A stretch of 64,000 bases of DNA from Echinometra lucunter (Eukaryota; Echinodermata; Echinoidea; Camarodonta; Echinometridae): positions 864,423 through 928,422 of the forward strand of contig JAPZVO010000022.1 of the NCBI GenBank assembly GCA_029962745.1, read 5' to 3'. A program made the position numbers and the translations under genes. The notes beneath the pieces are model-generated. The model saw only the letters and a list, made by a program, of their open reading frames with translations. It made no database searches and was not told the origin of the DNA. The first letter of the stretch is position 1. The number at the start of each line of letters is the position of its first letter. This document shows positions 45,401 through 54,400 of this stretch, in pieces.

Positions 45401-48400
45401 CAAAGTGTCAAGTTTTATCCACTTTAGTCAACTGTAAAAAGTGTCAGTTTTTGTCCCTTTGGTCACGTGCAGAAAGTGTCAGTTTTTATCCACTTTGGTC
45501 AAAGTGCCAAATTTTATCCGCTTTAATAAATTGAGCAAACTGCCAAATTTTATCTGCTTTAGTCAACTTCAACAAATGCCAATTTTTATATCCACTTTCG
45601 TCAATTCAGCAAAGGGCCAAATTTCATCCGCTTTGGTCAACTGAGCAAACTGCTAAATTTTATCTGCTTTGGTCAACTTCACAAAATGCCAATTTTTTAT
45701 CCACTTTGGTCAACTGAGCAAAGGGCCAATTTTTATCCGCTTTGATCAACTCGGCAAAGTGCCAAATTTTATCCTCTTTGGTCAGCTGAGCAAAGTGCCA
45801 ATTTTTATCCGCTTTGATCAACTCGGCAAAGTGCCAATTTTTATCCGCTTTGGTCAGCTGAGAAAAGTGCCAATTTTTATCCGCTTCGGTCAGCCACGTG
45901 CCAATTTTTATCCGCTTTGGTCAGCTTTGGTCAACTGAGCAAAGTGCCAAGTTTTATCCACTTTGTTCAGTCTTGCGAAGTGCCAATTTTTATCTCCTTT
46001 GGTCAACCGAGCAAAGTGCCAAATTTTTATCCGCTTTGGTCAGCTGAGCAAAGTGCCAGTTTTTATCCGCTTTGGTCAGCTGAGCAAAGTGCCAATTTTT
46101 ATCCGTTTTGGTCAGCCACGTGCCAATTTTTATCCGCTTTGGTCAGCTTTGGTCAACCGAGCAAAGTGCCAATTTTTATCCACTTTGTTCAGTCTTGCAA
46201 AGTGCCAATTTTTATCTCCTTTGGTCAACTGAACAAAGTGCCAAATTTTATCCGCTTTGGTCAACTCAGCAAAGTGCCAAATTTCATCATCTTTGGTCAA
46301 CTGAGCAAAGTGCCAATTTTTTATCCACTTTGGTCAATTGAGCAAAGTGCCAATTTTTATCCACTTTGTTCAGTCTTGCAAAGTGCCAATTTTTATCTCC
46401 TTTGGTCAACCGAGCAAAGTGCCAAATTTTATCCGCTTTGGTCAACTCAGCAAAGTGCCAAATTTCATCATCTTTGGTCAACTGAGCAAAGTGCCAATTT
46501 TTTATCCACTTTGGTCAATTGAGCAAAGTGCCAATTTTTATCCACTTTGGTCAGTCTTGCAAAGTGCCAATTTTTATCTCCTTTGGTCAACCGAGCAAAG
46601 TGCCAAATTTTATCCGCTTTGGTCAACTCTGCAAAGTGCCAAATTGCATCATCTTTGGTGAACTGAGCAAAGTGCCAATTTTTTTTCCGCTTTGGTCAGC
46701 TGAGCAAAGTGCCAAAATTTAACCTCTTTGGTCAACTGAACAAAGTGCCAAATTTTATCCTCTTTGCAACTTTTGCAATTGATACCTATCAATTCACGGT
46801 TGAATGAACACAATAATTAAAAAAAATATCATTATGGTGAAATTATCCAGTCATTTTTGCCTTTTTTGTCCACTAAGAATCTTATTGATAACATTTTTAG
46901 CGGTGTACATGTATCAATGATCTGATGGCATTTAATTGAAAGTTCACGCTTCAATGAGCACGTGGGACTGGAAAAGCTTTTCTTTCACCTATCGACCAAA
47001 CTTCAATTACGTAATTTTTATAGATTTATAGAAGGCTAATCCAGACTAAAATTGAAGATGACTGTCACACTGCACAAACATTGAGACTGAGAACAACTTA
47101 CCGCCCGGGGGGGGGGGGGGTGTCACTTCCATTGAAGAGTGGACAGCATCCGCGAGAAAATAAAACGCTGAAGAAGGGTATTTTTTCAGGGGTAGGCGCG
47201 GAACGCGCGGAACGCGGATAGAGTGTCAAAAACGCCCAAAAATGAAAAAAAAAGCCCCCTAAATCACGATAATCTATAAAAGGGTATGTAATTTGCACTG
47301 GCTGCGGGACCGATTGTAACAAGACCCGTGAACGGAAAATCCTATAACTCCTGTGTAAAATATAATGGTACAGTGAATTATCTCGAGATAAAAATGGCTC
47401 CAAACTTTCAATGGACCCCACTATCACTCTCAATGTATGAAAATGGGAATATCCTCGTTTCGGGTATGAATATCCCAACAATTAATGAAATCCCTGTTTA
47501 GGGTGTGCAAATCTGGGACATCTGCACAAAATCCGTGTGTAGGGTGTCCCAGCGGCCTGCCCTTTAATCCTCGTTTAGTGTGCTTTTCTAAGGACGATTC
47601 TCGCGGATGATGTCCACTCTTCAGTGGAAGTGACCCCCCCCCCCCCCAGGACTTACCGTAACACCAACTTAACTGTTAAATCTAACTTCAGGCCTAACTT
47701 ACTTAGATCTAGACTCTAACAAAGACACAGTCATAAGTTAAACTCTGAGATTTGGTTTGCCTTGGCTTGGCCATCATTTTGTCAGTTTTACTCATGCTAT
47801 TTGAGTGATTTCTAGCAGGTAGTATAAAAAAAAATATCTCATCACTGATTGTTACAAGATGTAAACTATTGAAAAAATGCCCTAACCTGCTTGTTGTGTT
47901 AAGAGGCGTGGCCTCCATCAAACAGATAACACAAAATCAAATGCAGGAGGCGGTAATGAGTGAAAAACAGAGACGTTTGCTAGATCACATCTTACTTGGC
48001 AAGGTTTATTTGCGCGGAGAAAATTATGCAGTACATTGGTATGCGTGCGCACATGAAGTAAGAGTAGGCTTAGTTCTGTTTACAGTTATTGAATTGCCAC
48101 TTATTACGACAGTGCTAACGTTAAAAATACTCCGAAGTAGAGACGTAGAATTCTACAGGTAGGCCTGGCTATCGCTATGGTTCCTCACGCTAGCTCTAAA
48201 TTGAAGTCGTCAAAAACTTAAACTTTTCAATAATGCTTGCGCGCAAAGCGCGCTGAAGAGTATCGATTAAATATATAGAATCTCTTTGCTATCGATCTAA
48301 GCGCAGCGCGCGCGCCGTGTCGTAAAGTGTCGTAAAGTTCACTTCTATTCTGGATGCATCGATGCCAGCGAAGATGATACGCAGCACCAGGGCTAACGTT

Positions 48401-51400
48401 ATCTGCGGGGCCGGGTTATCTGTAGCCGGTTCGCGGGCTGGTTCGCGGGCCGACAGTACAGGCCAGGGGGTGGGGCTGGGCCGGCCAGGCATGTGTCAGC
48501 AAAGGCAAAGCCGACGTAACCGTACCCTCTCGCGAAGGCTACACTGTAAAAATATTAGGAAAATTTTTAACCAGCATGAGGGTAATTATATTATGTCCAA
48601 CCAACTTTAAGCAATGTTTTTACCCGATGCCAATGCGGGAAGTATATTATCCAGTTAGGGTGAAAATAAGCAGTAATTACTTTAGAATAGGCAAAAATTG
48701 CCATCGAATTGGATTTAAAAAATGCCCAAAGTAATGCCCAAAGTTGGTTGGACACATAATTACCCTCATGGCACATTTTTACCCAATATTAGTGTAGGGA
48801 GATGAGCTCTACTGAGCATGTGCGGTAGGGTCTCCATGGCAATTAAACCTTGGCTGTTTGTTTAACCCAGGGTTAAATTTGAAACCTGGGTTTAGTTAAA
48901 CCAGGCTATCAGAATACCAATGAGAGTTAAACTTCACTTAGACCAGATGCGAGGTCTAACGTTAAGTGTAGTTTAATTAGCCTGAGGTTAAATTAAGCCT
49001 GGGGCTAAATTTTACTGCTATTAGAATACGGGCCAAAAATCTACACTTTTCAAATCTACAAAATAGACTTATTTCATACCTTGCCAGCACTAGATCCAGT
49101 AGTCGACTTGATAACCAAATCTGCCTGTTCAGTGCCATCAAAAGACTACATCAGGTTCAGGTCCCCTTTAAAAATTAAAAAGAGGAAGAGGATTATGTCA
49201 TGAGTATTATTAAAAAAAGCATTGTGGTGATAGATGTCTAGCCCATATACTACCATAGGTCTAGACTTATTAGATCTATATGTCTATGGTCTAGCCTAGG
49301 CCTAGTATGATGGGTGATTTTCATGGCAAGAAAAACCTTAATTAGGAAACTCCAATATAGGATGTATCATGAATTCAAACCAAGGTATAGATTAACATGA
49401 ATAATCATGGCTGAAATTTTAGTCCGCATCAATGTTCCTAGCAAGGGCAAAGAATATTTATTTAAGAACCCATGCAGTACCGAAATATCACGCGTCATCG
49501 ATAAAATAAACGGTTTCACGTGTAGTATTACAAAAATTGGTCAAAAGCATGGATATTTCCGGGGATTTATGGGGGTCCAGGGCCGTCGTTACCGTGGGAG
49601 GGGGGGGGGTTGTGGGGTGTGTGTGTGTGTGACAACCCCCCCCCCCCCCCTGCTCAGGATATCGTCGGTAAATCTGCGTTGCCGTCGGGAAAAATGTAAA
49701 AAGGGAGAGAAAAAAAAGAGAAGGGGAAAGAAGAAAAAAAAAAAGAAAAAGAAGAGAAAGGGAAAGAGAAAAGCCCTTCATCGAGTCCGGACTGGAATCT
49801 ATATTTTATAGAAAATATAGCATTATTTGTGTGTCGCTCGCTTCACCCTGGTAGAAACAGAATGGTTTCAGACGGTTAGCGAGGTGCCCAAATACCGTGC
49901 GTCCCCCAAAAAAACTTTACACTTTTGAAATGGCTGCCAAATGAGAAATACATGATTCTGGAAGAAAAGGTTTAGATGTAGGATAACTCATGGACTCAAC
50001 TTTCATATGAGACCAAAAAGGCCCAAAATAATTCATGCTTGGGTGAGCACTGCTCACTTTTGTAAAGGGTATGAAAATCAGGTTGCGCAGGAATGCACCT
50101 TTCAATTTGTGAGAGATGAGTCCTTTGGCGGCTACAGAATAATTGAGGGTGATAATGTGAATTCATTATCAGTTGCAATCAGTTTAGGTTTGCTGAGTGA
50201 ATTTTATGGTTTATTAAATCAAAATTTTATGCATGAGTGAACGGGAATTGCATTCATTATTGTAGCATTGTACCTTTCTCTGGTAGACTCAGTGGTGTGT
50301 TCATGGGAGTTAGGATTGGGTGGTGGTACATGTCGCAGGGGAGGTGAGATACGGTTAGACTTTGTTGGCTCTCTCTCTCTCTCTCTTGCTTCCTGTGTGT
50401 TGGTGTATATCTTGACAATTCACATTCTTTGGTCTCCACTCCAAAATATCCAAACCACCTTCCCTTATTCCTTATGAAGAGAGCAAGATTGTGCATCGAA
50501 GGAGGAGGTGGACATGTGGACCATTGAACTAGCAGACTTGGATTTTTAGTTTCCATTATCATTTTATTTTCCCCCTTTTTTCTCTTACAAGATGGATGAA
50601 ACAATTGTAAAATTGAAATGAATGAAAATCAACTGAAAACAAAGACTGACATGTTCATTTTACCGATTTGTGTTACACTGTACCGTATTTCTTGTCCGAA
50701 ACTCAACTGCTAAAATGACTGGTTGGTTGGATTTACTTTGATTGACTGAGTTATTGATTAATTATGATTGATTTATTGAATAATTCAGAATCATATATTT
50801 TTTATTTGGCAGCCATTTCAAAAGTGTACAGTTTTTTTGGGGGACACACGGTAGAGTCATATTTGGCAAATAGATGATCGAATATTAATATTTAGATATC
50901 TTAAGCCCAGCGCACACCTTACGATCCGATGGATCACGACTGGTCCACGACTGGGTGAGAGGAGGTGAGTCGTGGGGCAGTCGTAAGCTTCGACACCGCA
51001 CACCTTGCGATTCCAGACCCATCCGACTACTCTGACGTCATACCAATACTGCTGTCTGATTAGCTGGAAGATGGATTGAGCCTGCGATCCAGTCGTGGAG
51101 ATTCGACATGTCAAATCCTTCGACTGCCCTTCCGAATGGCCTCTGACTGGTCTACGACTCCCGACTAACCAGAGCCTTGACGTCACATCTCCTCTCACTC
51201 AGTAGTGGACCAGTCGTGAGCCAGTAAGGTCGTAAGGTGTGCGCTGGGCTTCATAGGAGTGTATTTCGATGACGAAATATTAACACTTCTATACCATTAA
51301 AAAGAGTGTATTTGCCTCGCTCGCTGCGCTCGCTCGTATGGATGCAGGATGGTTTCTCCTTTTTGGCAAATAGACAATTAAATACATAATTACATGTTAT

Positions 51401-54400
51401 ATGTTTAAATGTATTTTGATGACGGAATAACACTCATTCTATGGAAAAGGGTTTATATATTTTCTCGCTCACTGCGCTCGCTCGTATAATATTCACATAC
51501 GGGATCGTTTCGGAAAAGCAAAAGAATTCGGCAAGCGAGGTTACCGAATATATGATTTCGATATCTTACTGGCCTAAGTGCATTTTGACGAAATAACATG
51601 AAAAAGAGTGTATATATTACTCAGATACGGGATCGTTTTAGAATAACAGAAGAATTGGGCTAGTGAGGTGACCAAATATATAATTTAGATACCTTTCGAC
51701 CCATCGTGCATTTTGATGAAGAATAATCACTTCGACCATGAAAAGGGTAAATTATACACCCCTACACTTTTTCAAGGGGGGGGGGGGGTATGGCGTGTAC
51801 AAATATACCCTGCAGTTTTTAAAGAAAAAAAAATCAAATTGTAAAATCAGTCATTAGTTTGTTGAAATTTTTGAGAAATCTATCATAAACGACGGTTATC
51901 GTAGTTAAATTTCTATTTGAAATGGTATTAAAACCAAAGGTAGGAGGCATGGGTGTCGATCCCGGGAGGGGGGTGGGGATAGGCCTGCCTATATTATCTT
52001 TCCCAAATAATTCGCTTAAAAAATGACATGATGCAATCATTCATTTATTGTGATTGGGAGTAGGAGGAAAATGATAATGACGACGATGATGATGATTATG
52101 GCGATGATGATTATTATTCACAGGATTACCATTGATTTACATCGTCATAATTCCCATTAAATCACACTCAAATGCTCTGAAGTGTGCTTAGACTGAGGGT
52201 AATTTGAAATTTCCAACCGTGGGAGAGGATACTCCCCTCCCTTGTCCATCGTGGGAGGGGATAACTAAAATCATCTACAATTTTTTTTACTCTTCTTCAT
52301 TCATTTCAATTCACTTCAATTCAATTATATTTCCTCTTTCAATTTTTCACATTTACGCTCACTCACATAACATTTAGATAAGGAATTATTTGGGAAGGCA
52401 AGCGAATTGAGCATGCAAGAGAGGATTATATTTGAGATAAATATAGGTCTGCGCTGTATGATGGGGAAATGATACTTTATCATCAAAAGAGTGCGTTTTC
52501 CTTGCACGCTTCGCTCGCTTGTCATATTTAGAAACAGGGTGGTTTTCGACAGCAAACAATTGAACAAGCATTGTGCTAAAATATTATTACCAACATATAT
52601 TTGATAGTGAGGCGACCAAATAGGGCATATACCGTTTGAATATCTTGTAGGCTCAGTATTTTAATGACAAAATAATATTTTTAAATAGCGAAATTGGGTT
52701 ATTTTTGTATGGCAGCAAACACAGGGCTTCATGAGACCTCCGCGCAAGAAGCCCGTGCGATGTTAGCAAGAGGCCAGTGCAGGACGTGCGATGGCTGCAC
52801 GTTACACGTGCGTCATCAAAACACACAGCCATACGCAGAGATTATTGGACATAGCCTATCTATCCTTTCGTGTCTTGCGTGCTCCTACGTGCTTGGGGAA
52901 AAAATGCAGACTCGTGCGTCCCACCGACGCAAGGATTTTGTGTGAAAACCGTTTTACTAGACCACATGCAGAGAGGTGCACGACCGGTTGTGACCACCTC
53001 TTAGATTGTTTATGTCGCAGTCACACCAACGAAACCGACTCCAGACCGATCAAAACTATTATTATTTTCAATGACATATTATTGGTCAGTTTGGAGTCGG
53101 TTTCGTTGGTGTGACTGCGACATTATGTATCAACACCGTCAACATGGGGCCCGTTTCTCGAAACCGTCATAAGTCAACTTCTCAGCTAAGATCGCCGCTA
53201 GTTGGCTAGTTGTCTGCAACGTGTTTCACGAACCCGTGTTTGCCAAGATCAACGCCAACATCCCGACTAAGAACTTACCCTCTGACCCTGTCATATCTTT
53301 TTTCGTTGATATGCAGCGCCATCACATGCCGCTACTTTGGTAGATTATGGCTGGCCAAAACGGAATCTACATAGATGTAAAAAAAAATTCAAATCTATCT
53401 TTTCTAAGGGTTCATGCAATCAGTAATTCATCCTTGCTCATGTATGTATTTCATGTTTCATATCAAACGATCTGCAAAAAAGGTTTCGTAGGGGGTTTCT
53501 CCCGTGATTGTAACATCTCACGAAGAACACAATTCTGCCACGGTAGGCAAGGCATAGTCAAAGGGATAATCTGTAGATTTCAGACCCATATATTTATTCA
53601 AAGATAATTTATATCGTAGATTTTTAAACAAAATACTTTTTAAGACACATATTTTAGATTGTAATTTGCCAAAATTATGCATATCAACGTTTTGGTCAAG
53701 ACATGACGCTGGATAAATATTTAACTTGCCTCCTTTTTTCGATCATGAACGTAAGGGTTTATTTTGCATATCTAGTGTCCCAGGGGTACCCATCTTATAC
53801 GTTCAAAACGGCAATGAACTTAATTACTAAAAACAGAATTTTATAAGTTTTTCTTTGGTGTAATCTTCCTTCTTTGAAAATATCTTGTATCCATAACCCC
53901 CTGCTACTATTTCTAATCTTTGCCCTCACCAGTTCCCTCAAATAATTGCAGTTCTGATAATTTCTTTTTTACAAAACATATGTGTGCTTGTGATCAAGGC
54001 TATGTGTTGTCACATTTCCTCATCGATTCACGAGATATTTAGCGAGCATGCTCTTCGTGAAACGGTTTAGCAAGATTCATCTCCGTAGTTGGCGGACAAA
54101 GATATGACTAACTTGGCGCCGATTTCCAGAAACAGGCCCCAGGTCTCATAAATCAATCCCTGTGCAGTCAACCGTGAAGAGTTTCCACATAGATATGGAA
54201 CGTACCATTACTACCAGAAGAAGCGAGAGGAATGAATCTACTACAATAACTATAAGCCACCTAATTTCATATTTATAGCTCCATGATGAAACAAGGTTCA
54301 GGCAATTTAAAGATCGAGTGTGTGTTTTTCTGACTCGCACAGTATAGCAGAGAGAGGAATGCATGGTACACCATTTCACATAAGCCTTCTTGCCGAGGTA

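Larger units (their letters stand above)
49578..51765 (+). mobile_element. hAT-like element copy C with two nested MITEs
   Basis: The left end CAGGGCCGTCGTTACCGTGG is followed by G/C runs, the GATATCGTCGG...TGCCGTCGGGAAAA box, a GA-rich tract and CGAGCGAG satellite units (about 49795-49890, 51290-51740). Transposons at 49895-50851 and 50904-51250 interrupt the satellite part. The right side near 51755-51830 matches copy B; its exact end is not defined. Confidence 0.75.

Noticed and set aside
45917..46522. Open frame of about 200 codons with a 12-residue repeat
   Set aside because: It is a by-product of a 36-bp tandem repeat being a multiple of three; several frames and the opposite strand are open too, with no start context or splice support.
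45340..46768. CRISPR-like array
   Set aside because: There are no unique spacers between repeats; the units are head-to-tail minisatellite in eukaryotic DNA.
47869..48162. 97-codon frame ending near a GTAGGC
   Set aside because: No domain recognised, poor donor, and no phase-compatible partner exon; it lies in intron 2 of another gene.
52694..53114. Overlapping frames of 83 and 107 codons
   Set aside because: The longer frame runs through the Harbinger-like MITE and neither shows a domain.
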